A program made the translations under genes and the position numbers. A stretch of 24,189 bases of DNA, taken from the NCBI GenBank assembly GCA_949743895.1, contig CATJUX010000032.1, forward strand, positions 1-24,189, in the 5' to 3' direction. The DNA comes from JANFXS01 sp022791155. Lineage in GTDB: Bacteria > Bacillota > Clostridia > Lachnospirales > Anaerotignaceae. Shown here piece after piece: positions 8,790 through 15,918 of the stretch. Each line of letters opens with the position of its first letter. Position 1 is the stretch's first letter. The notes under the pieces were generated by a model that was not told the origin of the DNA, did no database searches, and saw only the letters and a list, made by a program, of their open reading frames with translations.

Positions 8790-9380
8790 ATGGCTGTTAA
8801 CATTAAAGCATTGGCCGTTGTGGCATTGACAATAACTTCTGGAATGCTTGGCTGTGGAGCCGGTTATATATACACAGTGAACAAGTTCAAAACAGACCCT
8901 GACATTAACGAAAGGAGTGTAGGTGACAATGCTGAAATAACAGAGCAGCAAGAAGCACTCACTGTTGGACAGCAAGAAGAAAAAATAACGCCGTCAACCA
9001 AAATGGTGTATAGATATAATTTTGCTGATGACAGGGTCACAGAAGAAGTTGAAGAAGAACCGTCATACTATCTCATTGATTTGACGCTGTCAGACTTGCT
9101 TAAATATTATTCAACATGGGACATTGTGAGCTTTTCATCCAAAGAAGTTGTTATGGAAAAGACAGTGTATGGCCCAAGTATGCAGAGATATGTTGTTGGT
9201 GAGAAAGATGGATATATAGCAGTTTATTTTGAAAAGGAGCAAAATGGAGTGAATTTGAAAGAAGTCACGTCAATCCCTGTTGACGGGCTTAATGAGGAAG
9301 AAAGAATGAGACTTATGCAGGGAGTTAAAGTGATTGGAAAAGAGGCGTTGGCAAGAACTCTGGAGGATTATGGAAGCTAA
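8790..9380 (+). CDS. Membrane-anchored protein with a BofC-like C-terminal domain
   Basis: The 196-residue protein has one N-terminal membrane segment near residues 7-28, a polar linker rich in Glu and Gln (about 38-65), and a C-terminal domain around 85-196. The final segment, with VDGLNEEERMRLMQGVKVIG near 168-187 followed by a helical end, resembles the C-terminal domain of BofC, the Bacillus inhibitor of forespore signalling. That assignment is from pattern memory, not a search. C22 follows a weak lipobox-like MLG, but a plain membrane anchor is more likely. A GGAGG site at 8776-8780 supports the start. The gene stands alone between the rpoBC terminator and a convergent operon. A role at the spore or cell membrane is inference. 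Confidence 0.55.
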   Translation: MAVNIKALAVVALTITSGMLGCGAGYIYTVNKFKTDPDINERSVGDNAEITEQQEALTVGQQEEKITPSTKMVYRYNFADDRVTEEVEEEPSYYLIDLTLSDLLKYYSTWDIVSFSSKEVVMEKTVYGPSMQRYVVGEKDGYIAVYFEKEQNGVNLKEVTSIPVDGLNEEERMRLMQGVKVIGKEALARTLEDYGS

Positions 9381-9687
9381 GCTATGCACCAAAATGCTTT
9401 TTGGCTTGAAAAAAATGGCGTGGAAGATGAGGAAATTTTTTCATATGCAGCCCCAATTGTACGGGCGCATTTGTCAGACAGTATCTCTTTCATTGCATTG
9501 ATTTTTGCAAATGAAATTTCGGCGTTCAACAAAAAAGGCTGTGCAGGGGATAACTGCACAGCCAGTGTTATATATAGGCATTTCATTCGTTGTGATTGCA
9601 TATTTAGGTCTGTGTTGTTTCAAAAAAGATAGCTGTTTTGAACGTCGCAGTTGTACACGTCAAATGGAAAAAAACTGGTGAGGCACA
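9381..9687. other. Convergent intergenic region
   Basis: This 307-nt gap separates the BofC-like gene from the converging HD-GYP gene. Open frames exist on both strands but lack ribosome binding sites and run through the terminator hairpin at 9531-9563, so I regard them as non-coding. A short CCAAAA/TTTTGG hairpin near 9389-9404 might help end the plus-strand transcript. Confidence 0.5.
9531..9563 (-). terminator. Rho-independent terminator of the PilZ/HD-GYP operon
   Basis: GGCTGTGCAG (9537-9546) and CTGCACAGCC (9554-9563) form a perfect 10-bp stem with a 7-nt loop. The six A residues at 9531-9536 become a U-run when read on the minus strand. It therefore ends minus-strand transcription about 125 nt after the HD-GYP stop codon. 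Confidence 0.85.
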
Positions 9688-10764
9688 TTATTTTAATACA
9701 ATTTGTTTGCAGTAAACTGTGTCATCGGTTTTTCTGAACGCTGTGCCAAATGTGACAAAAGGATGTTCCAAATCACGTATATCAACTTTTTTGATTGTCC
9801 CCACAGAGCCGTTGGACAAAAGAACATTGAGACCAGACATTTTTTTGACAATGTTTTTTAAGAATATTGCGACTATGCGCATGTCAAGACCTATGAATTC
9901 CTGTTCCAAAAATTCTTTATACACCTTGAAGTGGTTGAATGGTTCATCATAGGCATATGAGAATATCGCGTTTTCATATGTGTCTGTGATTGCAGTTATC
10001 CTTGCAAAAAATGGAATGTCATCTCCGGCAAGGCCATCAGGGTAGCCGCTTCCGTCGATGTTTTCATGGTGGTTTCGTGCTGCAAAGCATATTTTTTCGT
10101 TGAATCTGTCATTAAGATTGAGTATTTCATAGGAAAATGTTGGGTGACTTTTCATAAGCTTTTCTTTTTCAGAAGGCGAGACAGACGTCACCTTTGAAAG
10201 ATATGAATTTGCTTTGACCTTTCCCACATCATGAAGCATGCCGGAATATATGAGCAATTTTATGTCATTTTCCTGCAAGCCAAGCCATTTTCCGAGCATG
10301 ATGTTCAGAAATGCCACATTCAGGCTGTGACGGCAAAGTTCCCAGCCTTTGGCTGAAGGAGCCATTATGCACTGAAACAACTGCTGTTCACTGCTTTCAC
10401 GCGATTTTTTATATATGCTTTCCATTATGTCGCCAGCCAGTTTATAGTTTATATATTTAAGTTTTGTCCATCTTATGAAAAGCTCCATTATATCTTCGCA
10501 TATTTTGGTGTAGCCGAATTCGTCTTCAAAAATTTTCTGACGGACATTTAGTGGTGTTTCTCTGTCTTTGAAAAATGATTTGTATGCATTTGGATTGATC
10601 CCGACAACTCCATTGTCGGAATTAAATTTTTTGATGTTTTCAATTTTCTCTGCTGTCAATGTTTCGCCTGTTTTAAGCAAAAGAACATTGTTTTGAAAAT
10701 TATAGATGTCAAATTGAAGTATACTTTCCTGAGTGAGATAATCAATATTTATTTTTTTTAGCAT
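9688..10764 (-). CDS. HD-GYP domain protein, probable c-di-GMP phosphodiesterase
   Basis: The 358-residue protein has a variable N-terminal region (about 1-135) and an HD-GYP domain (about 136-310). The expected metal ligands are all present: H146, the H178-D179 pair followed by VGK, H207, H232-H233 and D261. The signature DGSGYP lies at 237-242. The C-terminal segment with GSVGTIKKVD near 319-328 is usual in this family. Intact residues suggest an active enzyme that hydrolyses c-di-GMP. No receiver or sensor domain and no membrane segment is seen, so it is probably cytoplasmic. An AGGAGG site lies 9 nt before the ATG. It follows the PilZ gene after 26 nt, so the two probably form one transcript. 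Confidence 0.88.
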   Translation of the reverse strand: MLKKINIDYLTQESILQFDIYNFQNNVLLLKTGETLTAEKIENIKKFNSDNGVVGINPNAYKSFFKDRETPLNVRQKIFEDEFGYTKICEDIMELFIRWTKLKYINYKLAGDIMESIYKKSRESSEQQLFQCIMAPSAKGWELCRHSLNVAFLNIMLGKWLGLQENDIKLLIYSGMLHDVGKVKANSYLSKVTSVSPSEKEKLMKSHPTFSYEILNLNDRFNEKICFAARNHHENIDGSGYPDGLAGDDIPFFARITAITDTYENAIFSYAYDEPFNHFKVYKEFLEQEFIGLDMRIVAIFLKNIVKKMSGLNVLLSNGSVGTIKKVDIRDLEHPFVTFGTAFRKTDDTVYCKQIVLK

Positions 10765-10790
10765 ATACTATGGCCTCCTGATAAGAAAAG

Positions 10791-11360
10791 TTATGCTGCC
10801 ATTTGGGCATACAGCAATTTGCAGCCATATTCTGTTATGCCGCCGTTAACCTTGCCTATTCTGACAACTTCGCACACAAACATCACGTGATTGTCTCCCA
10901 TTGTCAGCACAATTTGGAATTCGCTGCCTATAAAAAAGCTGTGTGTTAAAGCCTTGATGAGTATGCCGTTTGCGCTTACGTTCACAACTTGAAAGTTGAC
11001 GCCATATGGAAGTTTGACAGGTTTTTCAAACACAACAATGTTCTCAATTATGCCTTTTTCGCTGAGTTCATATCTTTTGCATGCGCGGTTTTCCTTTTCT
11101 TTTCCTTCATAAAGCGCTATAGTCATTTTGAATGAGCCAATCCGCTGGCGGAATGTTCCCAAATATTCATATAGGCCGCTGTCTGTGAATATCAAAACTG
11201 AAACATTGTTGGAGTGAGATGAAGCGGCTTTTAGTGGTTCAATGCTTATAAAATTTTCTCTTTTGTCATGCCCTATTATTTTTGTGTCGCAAATTGTTCC
11301 TCCACTTTCAGAATCGCGGACTATTGCTCTAAAACCAGTTAAATCCCCAGAATAAATCAT
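10791..11360 (-). CDS. PilZ-domain c-di-GMP receptor with YcgR-like N-terminal domain
   Basis: I place the start at the ATG of 11360, giving 189 residues, because a GGGGG ribosome binding site sits 6 nt before it; the frame extends to a TTG two codons upstream that has no room for a binding site. Residues 1-90 look like the beta-rich N-terminal domain that precedes PilZ in YcgR-type proteins. The PilZ domain follows, with the c-di-GMP-binding RxxxR motif at R92-R96 and NxSxxG at 127-132. It should bind c-di-GMP and pass the signal to an unknown target, which in YcgR is the flagellar motor. No motility genes are in the window. It leads the operon with the HD-GYP enzyme. Confidence 0.85.
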   Translation of the reverse strand: MIYSGDLTGFRAIVRDSESGGTICDTKIIGHDKRENFISIEPLKAASSHSNNVSVLIFTDSGLYEYLGTFRQRIGSFKMTIALYEGKEKENRACKRYELSEKGIIENIVVFEKPVKLPYGVNFQVVNVSANGILIKALTHSFFIGSEFQIVLTMGDNHVMFVCEVVRIGKVNGGITEYGCKLLYAQMAA

Positions 11361-11425
11361 AGCCAACCCCCGTTACTATATTGATATAGCAATAAAATGC
11401 TTTTGCTGCAATGTTAATAATTAAT

Positions 11426-11454
11426 ATTATATAGTAAATGATCTTATATTTCAA
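11426..11454 (-). promoter_or_regulatory. Sigma-A promoter of the PilZ/HD-GYP operon
   Basis: Read on the minus strand, TTGAAA (11454-11449) is followed after exactly 17 bp by a perfect TATAAT (11431-11426). The transcript would start near 11419, about 60 nt before the PilZ start. That leader carries a 14-nt palindrome, CTATATTGATATAG, at 11376-11389. I found no c-di-GMP riboswitch core in it. Confidence 0.75.
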
Positions 11455-11500
11455 GAACTAAAGCGTTAAAGAGTGTTTTTGAGACGAGTGCGAAAGCCGC

Positions 11501-11533
11501 AAAAAGCGTTCCAAAGCTTCGGCTTGGAACGCT
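11501..11533 (-). terminator. Rho-independent terminator of the sigma/anti-sigma operon
   Basis: An inverted repeat at 11505-11533 with arms AGCGTTCCAA and TTGGAACGCT, extended by GC pairs around a tetraloop and with one bulged base, is followed on the minus strand by the U-run encoded at 11501-11505. It lies about 110 nt beyond the anti-sigma stop and just before the promoter of the next minus-strand operon, insulating the two. Confidence 0.8.
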
Positions 11534-11624
11534 GAATGATGAGTATAGTTTTTGTGGGAGAGACAATCAGTTTTTACATGAGCATATTTATGTTTGTGGC
11601 AAACGGCAATGCTGTGTCAAACGC

Positions 11625-11640
11625 TGTTTATATATAAACA
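11625..11640. repeat. 16-bp perfect palindrome abutting the anti-sigma stop codon
   Basis: TGTTTATATATAAACA is its own reverse complement and touches the anti-sigma stop codon directly. It could be a protein-binding site or a weak hairpin in the 3' untranslated region. The AT-rich composition makes chance possible. Confidence 0.5.
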
Positions 11641-12924
11641 TCACTTTGAATCTGTCCGTTTCTTTTTTCTGATTATGGCTGAAATGATTTTTGTGGCTGC
11701 AAGCAATGCCGCGGCAATGAGCAAAAGAGGCACAGAGGCTGTGGCAAACCATATAACTGTGTTTTGGAACCATTCCACAACATAATTTATGCTCTGTATG
11801 AAGCCCTCTTTCACTTGGCTTGAAAAATTTGATGATATTTTTCCAACGCGGCTTGGCATTTCTTCGCGTATATCTATGTTTATTGTGGAAAGCTCCACAA
11901 GTTTGTCCCAGTTGTTGATTATTGACTGATAGCTTTCAATATATCCACGAACGTCTGAAAGGCGTTCTTCTATGGCAATTATGTCCTGAACGTTATCCGC
12001 CTGAGAGATGAGTTCCAAAAGTCGGCTTTCTTCAGCCATCTTGGCCTCGAGTTTTCCAGCGGTGTCAATGTATTGGCTTGTCACATCTTCAACATATTCG
12101 TCTTCTGTGAGAACTTCGCCAATTGATTTCACAGCATCTTTAATAGAGGAGTAACTGTTTTTGTCAACTCTTATGGTCATGCTTCCTGACTTGAGTGAAA
12201 TTCCGCTGTCACGATCCTCATAATAGATGTAGCTGTTGAAATTTTGAACATAGCCGTTGCTGGCTTCGGCATTGTTTTTTATCATTTCTGTGGCTGTGTC
12301 AAAATTTTCAACTGTTATCGAAATGTATGAAGTTTTTATGTTTTTTCTTTCAGATATGTTGACATCATATGCAGAGTTGTTTTCTGACATTTTTTCTGTC
12401 GAAGCATTGTCGTCAACTGCTGTTGGCGAAATGCCCATTTCTTCGGCAGCGGCAGTGTCATAGCTGGAATTTTCCTGAACGGAATATTCAGTGGATTCCA
12501 TAGGCATGGCTGATTTTTTGAAGTTTTGTGCCGAGGGTGCAGTTTCTGAACTGGCGGCGCCGCCTCCTGACATGTTTTTTGTTATGCCACTTCCGCCAAT
12601 GCCCACAACAGCCAAAACAACAAATCCAGCGGCTATTGATATATATTTTTTGTTCATACTGATTTTGCGGTTCAGTCTTTGGGTGAACTTGACTGATTCA
12701 ACTTTTTCTTTTTCAATTTTTTCCATGAGTTTTTCATGATAGCCTTTGGGCAAAGGGAGATATTCTGTTTTGTTGAGCATATTGACCACTTCTTTTATGT
12801 TTTCATATTCGCTTTTGCAGTTTTCACAAACTTCCATGTGTTTTGAAAGTTCCTCTTGTTCCTGTTTGTTAAGTTCTCCGTCGATATAGAGACTGATCAT
12901 TTCTAAATATTTGTCACATTCCAT
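11641..12924 (-). CDS. Transmembrane anti-sigma factor: zinc finger fused to DUF4349
   Basis: The 427-residue protein begins with a zf-HC2-type anti-sigma zinc finger with C3, H29, C33 and C36 in the HxxxCxxC arrangement. A first membrane segment lies at about 94-114. A Ser/Glu-rich linker follows, then a DUF4349-like region (about 190-360) with a long coiled-coil-prone helix where EESRLLELISQADNVQDI occurs. A second membrane segment at about 393-415 is followed by a basic tail. The topology puts the zinc finger in the cytoplasm, to hold the sigma factor, and the DUF4349 domain outside, as the likely sensor. An AAAGGAGG site precedes the start by 8 nt. It follows the sigma gene after 22 nt, as cognate pairs do. 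The signal sensed is unknown. Confidence 0.85.
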   Translation of the reverse strand: MECDKYLEMISLYIDGELNKQEQEELSKHMEVCENCKSEYENIKEVVNMLNKTEYLPLPKGYHEKLMEKIEKEKVESVKFTQRLNRKISMNKKYISIAAGFVVLAVVGIGGSGITKNMSGGGAASSETAPSAQNFKKSAMPMESTEYSVQENSSYDTAAAEEMGISPTAVDDNASTEKMSENNSAYDVNISERKNIKTSYISITVENFDTATEMIKNNAEASNGYVQNFNSYIYYEDRDSGISLKSGSMTIRVDKNSYSSIKDAVKSIGEVLTEDEYVEDVTSQYIDTAGKLEAKMAEESRLLELISQADNVQDIIAIEERLSDVRGYIESYQSIINNWDKLVELSTINIDIREEMPSRVGKISSNFSSQVKEGFIQSINYVVEWFQNTVIWFATASVPLLLIAAALLAATKIISAIIRKKKRTDSK

Positions 12925-12946
12925 TTTTCATGCCTCCTTTCTTTGC

Positions 12947-13549
12947 TTATCTGACAAATGATTTTATGTTTCGCTTTTGTTCGGCAACAATCATGTCTTT
13001 CAGCGCTTGCCGTGCTCGTGACAAACGTGATTTCACAGTTCCCATGGAGCATTCTGTTATTTCGGCTATCTCAATATAGCTCAAGCCTTCTATATCTCTG
13101 AGAGTTATGACGGTTTTTTGCTCCTCGCTCAAATTGTTAATGGCTCTTTTGATGATCTCCACACCCTCTTTTGAAAGCACTTCTTCTTCAACGCCAATGA
13201 TGCCGGAAACATATTCTTTTTCAACGGTTCCTTCTCCTGTGTCAATTTCGGCGTTTATGGAAATTGTCTCCTTTCCGCGGCGTTTTCTGATTTCATCAAT
13301 GCATGTGTTGACGGCTATTTTGTAAAGCCATGTTGAAAACGCGGCTTTGCCATCAAAACGGTTCAAATATTTATAGGCTTTTATGAACACTTCTTGAGAG
13401 ATGTCCTCGGCATCTTCCTTGTTGGGAAGCATTCTGTATACAACATTATACACAAATCGCTCATGGTGAATTATGAGGCTGCCAAAGGAAGCGCTGTCAC
13501 CTTTTTTGGCTTTTTCAACAAGGGCCATAACTTCGTTCCGTTGTGCCAT
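12947..13549 (-). CDS. ECF-family RNA polymerase sigma factor (SigW-like)
   Basis: I place the start at the ATG of 13549, giving 200 residues beginning MAQRNEVMALVEKAKKGD, because an AAAGGAG site lies at the right distance; the open frame reaches further upstream, but that part has no sigma-like sequence and covers the promoter. Region 2 (about 20-92) includes DAEDISQEVFIKAYKYLNRF and FSTWLYKIAVNTCIDEIRKR. Region 4 (about 136-186) carries the helix-turn-helix with GLSYIEIAEITECSMGTVKS. Regions 1 and 3 are absent, which is diagnostic of ECF sigma factors. It would direct RNA polymerase to an envelope-stress-type regulon when released by the downstream anti-sigma factor. Confidence 0.93.
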   Translation of the reverse strand: MAQRNEVMALVEKAKKGDSASFGSLIIHHERFVYNVVYRMLPNKEDAEDISQEVFIKAYKYLNRFDGKAAFSTWLYKIAVNTCIDEIRKRRGKETISINAEIDTGEGTVEKEYVSGIIGVEEEVLSKEGVEIIKRAINNLSEEQKTVITLRDIEGLSYIEIAEITECSMGTVKSRLSRARQALKDMIVAEQKRNIKSFVR

Positions 13550-13650
13550 ATGGTTTCTCCTTTCATAGTTTCTCCGGCGTTTGAAACCAAATGTTTTGAA
13601 TTGCCGGATTTGCTGTGGTATATATATTGTTCCGATTTTTATACTATTAT

Positions 13651-13677
13651 AACGTAAACGAAAACAATGTTGTTCCA
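13651..13677 (-). promoter_or_regulatory. Candidate ECF-type autoregulatory promoter of the sigma operon
   Basis: Read on the minus strand, TGGAAC (13677-13672) and CGTT (13654-13651) are separated by 17 bp. This is close to the SigW consensus of TGAAAC and CGTA. A TATAAT box overlaps the -10 side but has no good -35 partner, so basal sigma-A transcription from the same place is possible. The site is about 100 nt before the sigma start, and self-control is usual in this family. Confidence 0.5.
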
Positions 13678-13729
13678 TATATTTTGAAAATGTTGATTTT
13701 GTGCGGAACATATTTTTTGAAATTTTTTG

Positions 13730-13758
13730 TTGACACGTGCCTGAAAATATAATATAGT
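13730..13758 (+). promoter_or_regulatory. Sigma-A promoter of the TrmB-like regulator / lysA operon
   Basis: A perfect TTGACA (13730-13735) and TATAGT (13753-13758) are separated by 17 bp. Transcription would start near 13765 and give a leader of under 30 nt. This is one of the strongest promoter matches in the window. Confidence 0.8.
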
Positions 13759-13777
13759 ATTCCTAAATAGAACTACT
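13756..13777 (+). promoter_or_regulatory. Possible operator overlapping the -10 and start site
   Basis: AGTATTC (13756-13762) and GAACTACT (13770-13777) form an inverted repeat with a single extra base in the right arm. It covers the end of the -10 box and the transcription start, a typical place for a repressor. Autoregulation by the adjacent TrmB-like protein is inference. Confidence 0.35.
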
Positions 13778-13792
13778 TTAATGGGTGAATTT

Positions 13793-14494
13793 ATGGAAAA
13801 CATAAGTTTTGAGAAAGCTTTTGCCAAATTTGGCCTGACGCGTCAGGAGGCTGTTATATATATGCAGCTTTTGTCGGGAGGGGCCAAAACTGGATATGAA
13901 ATTTCAAAAGTGACGGGGATTTCGCGCTCAAATGTATATTCTGCTTTGTCATCGCTTGTTGAAAAGGGCGCTGCCTATTTGCTTGAGGGAACGGCAAAAA
14001 AATATGTTCCGGTTTCTCTTGATGAATTTTGCAGCAACAGAATTGAGACACTTGAAAACGAGAAACGGTGGCTTTTGTCAAACATTCAGGCTCAGAAAAG
14101 ACAGTGTGAGGGATATATAACAATAGAAGGCGAGAGGAACATATTGAACAAGATTAAAAACCTCATTGCCGATGCCGAGAAGCGTGCGTATATATCATGT
14201 TCAGCACATATGCTTGATGTTTTGAAACATGAAATTGAGGCCGCGGCTCTGAAAAAACAAATTGTCATAATAACCGACAATGAACGCGATTTTGAAAATG
14301 CCAAAGTTTATGTGACAGAAAGCAAGGAAAACCAGATAGGCGTGATAACAGATTCAAAGTTTGTGCTGACAGGAGAATGCGGCAAAAACAGTTCAAACAC
14401 ATGCCTCTATTCCGGCCAGAAAAATTTTGTGCTTCTTTTTAAGACAGCTCTCTCAAACGAAATTAAGCTTATTCAGTATACGAAAGGGGTTTGA
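13793..14494 (+). CDS. TrmB-family transcriptional regulator
   Basis: I place the start at 13793 (233 residues) because GGGTGA at 13783-13788 can serve as a ribosome binding site; the ATG at 13781 has none. The N-terminal winged helix-turn-helix (about 8-72) includes GLTRQEAVIYMQLL and GYEISKVTGISRSNVYSALS. A helical connector follows (about 75-105), then a C-terminal domain (about 106-230) like the phospholipase-D-related effector domain of TrmB proteins. TrmB-type regulators usually respond to small metabolites, classically sugars. Here the gene lies 6 nt before a diaminopimelate-decarboxylase-like gene whose ribosome binding site is inside the regulator's last codons, so the two are co-transcribed. 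The effector could be lysine, diaminopimelate or a relative, which is inference. Confidence 0.82.
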   Translation: MENISFEKAFAKFGLTRQEAVIYMQLLSGGAKTGYEISKVTGISRSNVYSALSSLVEKGAAYLLEGTAKKYVPVSLDEFCSNRIETLENEKRWLLSNIQAQKRQCEGYITIEGERNILNKIKNLIADAEKRAYISCSAHMLDVLKHEIEAAALKKQIVIITDNERDFENAKVYVTESKENQIGVITDSKFVLTGECGKNSSNTCLYSGQKNFVLLFKTALSNEIKLIQYTKGV

Positions 14495-14500
14495 CATATA

Positions 14501-15772
14501 ATGAAAAAGGAACCATTTGTGAAAAAAGAACAGCTTGAGGAGATAATAAAAAAATTTCCAACGCCTTTTCATCTATATGATGAAAGAGGAATACGTGAAA
14601 ATGCAAAAAAGCTCAAAGAAGCATTTTCGTGGAACAAGGGCTATAAAGAATACTTTGCTGTCAAGGCCACTCCAAATCCTTTCTTGATTGACATATTAAG
14701 GGAATATGGCTGTGGCTGCGACTGCTCATCATATACAGAACTCATGCTTGCCGAGGCCGTTGGCGCCGTTGGAGACGACATAATGTTTTCGTCAAACGAC
14801 ACACCGCCTGAAGATTTCAAAAAGGCTGCACAGCTTGGGGCGATCATAAACCTTGATGACATAACACATATTGATTTTCTTGAAAAAACAATTGGAAAAC
14901 TGCCAAAAAAAATATGCTGCCGATATAATCCAGGAGGGCTTTTCAAAATCAGCAATGACATCATGGACAATCCGGGTGACGCAAAATATGGAATGACAAC
15001 CGGGCAAATGTTTGAGGCATTTGGCATTCTCAAAGAAAAAGGCGTTGAGGAGTTTGGCATTCATGCTTTCCTTGCAAGCAACACTGTCACAAATGAATAT
15101 TATCCGCTTTTGGCAAAAGTTCTTTTTGAAGTTGCTGTTAAACTGAAGAACGAAACTGGAGCCAACATCAAGTTCATAAATCTTTCTGGCGGCGTTGGAA
15201 TTCCATATCACCCTGATCAAAAGGCAAATGACATATTGGCCATAGGAGAAGGTGTGAAAAAAGTTTATGACGAAATTCTTGTTCCAGCCGGAATGGGAGA
15301 TGTTGCGATATACACTGAAATGGGGCGTTTCATGATGGGGCCATATGGCTGCCTTGTGACAACGGCCATTCATCAAAAACATACGCACAAGGAATATATT
15401 GGCCTTGACGCGTGCGCCGCCAATTTGATGCGCCCGGCAATTTATGGAGCATATCATCACATAACTGTTGCGGGCAAAGAAAATGAAAAGGCGGATCACA
15501 AATATGACATCACAGGCTCGCTTTGTGAAAATAACGACAAATTTGCCATAGACCGTATGCTTCCTGAGATAGAAACGGGAGACATTGTTGTTATCCACGA
15601 CACTGGTGCGCATGGACACTCAATGGGATATAACTACAACGGAAAACTTCGTTCGGCAGAGGTGCTTTTGAAAGAAGACGGATCGGCGAAGCTTATACGC
15701 CGTGCCGAAACAAGCAACGACTATTTTGCAACATTTGACTGTTTTGACATAGGCAAAAAACTGTTGAAATAA
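14501..15772 (+). CDS. lysA: Diaminopimelate decarboxylase-like PLP enzyme
   Basis: The 423-residue protein is a fold-type III PLP decarboxylase. The PLP lysine is K55 in YFAVKATPNP. The C-terminal catalytic motif SLCENNDKFA puts the substrate-site cysteine at C342. A glycine-rich phosphate loop is visible as NLSGGVGIPYH. The length fits LysA, which makes lysine from meso-diaminopimelate. One difference stands out: the usual H-x-H-x-G-S segment reads H-A-F-L-A-S at 188-193, so the second His is Phe and the Gly is Ala. I believe related sequences exist in other anaerobes and are annotated LysA, but a change of substrate cannot be excluded. The AAAGGGG site lies within the end of the TrmB-like gene. 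The tRNA-Leu promoter begins 4 nt after the stop. Confidence 0.82.
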   Translation: MKKEPFVKKEQLEEIIKKFPTPFHLYDERGIRENAKKLKEAFSWNKGYKEYFAVKATPNPFLIDILREYGCGCDCSSYTELMLAEAVGAVGDDIMFSSNDTPPEDFKKAAQLGAIINLDDITHIDFLEKTIGKLPKKICCRYNPGGLFKISNDIMDNPGDAKYGMTTGQMFEAFGILKEKGVEEFGIHAFLASNTVTNEYYPLLAKVLFEVAVKLKNETGANIKFINLSGGVGIPYHPDQKANDILAIGEGVKKVYDEILVPAGMGDVAIYTEMGRFMMGPYGCLVTTAIHQKHTHKEYIGLDACAANLMRPAIYGAYHHITVAGKENEKADHKYDITGSLCENNDKFAIDRMLPEIETGDIVVIHDTGAHGHSMGYNYNGKLRSAEVLLKEDGSAKLIRRAETSNDYFATFDCFDIGKKLLK

Positions 15773-15775
15773 TTC

Positions 15776-15804
15776 TTGCAAAATATGAAATAGTGTGATA
15801 GAAT
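15776..15804 (+). promoter_or_regulatory. Sigma-A promoter of tRNA-Leu
   Basis: TTGCAA (15776-15781) and TAGAAT (15799-15804) are separated by 17 bp, each matching the consensus at five of six positions. The start would fall near 15811, at the base of a small hairpin in the pre-tRNA leader. Confidence 0.7.
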
Positions 15805-15810
15805 AATAAT

Positions 15811-15826
15811 CGGCTTGAATGAGCCG
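15811..15826 (+). other. Hairpin in the pre-tRNA leader
   Basis: CGGCT (15811-15815) and AGCCG (15822-15826) form a 5-bp GC-rich stem with a 6-nt loop. It starts where the tRNA transcript is expected to begin and ends 6 nt before the mature tRNA. There is no U-run, so it is not a terminator for lysA. Confidence 0.5.
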
Positions 15827-15832
15827 GTGTTC

Positions 15833-15914
15833 GCGGGCGTGGCGGAATGGCAGACGCAGCAGACTCAAAATCTGCCGGGGTTTCCCCGTGTGGGTTCAAG
15901 TCCCACCGCCCGCA
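15833..15914 (+). tRNA. tRNA-Leu (anticodon CAA)
   Basis: A complete type II cloverleaf can be folded. The acceptor arms GCGGGCG (15833-15839) and CGCCCGC (15907-15913) pair fully and A15914 is the discriminator. The anticodon stem GCAGA/TCTGC encloses the loop CTCAAAA, so the anticodon is CAA, reading UUG. The long variable arm CGGGGTTTCCCCG is typical of tRNA-Leu. The T arm is GTGGG-TTCAAGT-CCCAC. The 3' CCA is not encoded. Confidence 0.95.
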
Positions 15915-15918
15915 TATC

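Noticed and set aside
9384..9632. An 82-codon plus-strand ORF between the BofC-like and HD-GYP genes
   Set aside because: It has no ribosome binding site and runs straight through the perfect terminator hairpin at 9531-9563.
11361..11425. A possible c-di-GMP riboswitch before the PilZ gene
   Set aside because: The leader is only about 60 nt and lacks the conserved core; it contains just a short palindrome.
14792..15619. A 275-codon minus-strand ORF within lysA
   Set aside because: It lies opposite a well-supported enzyme gene, has no start signals and its composition is that of a shadow frame.
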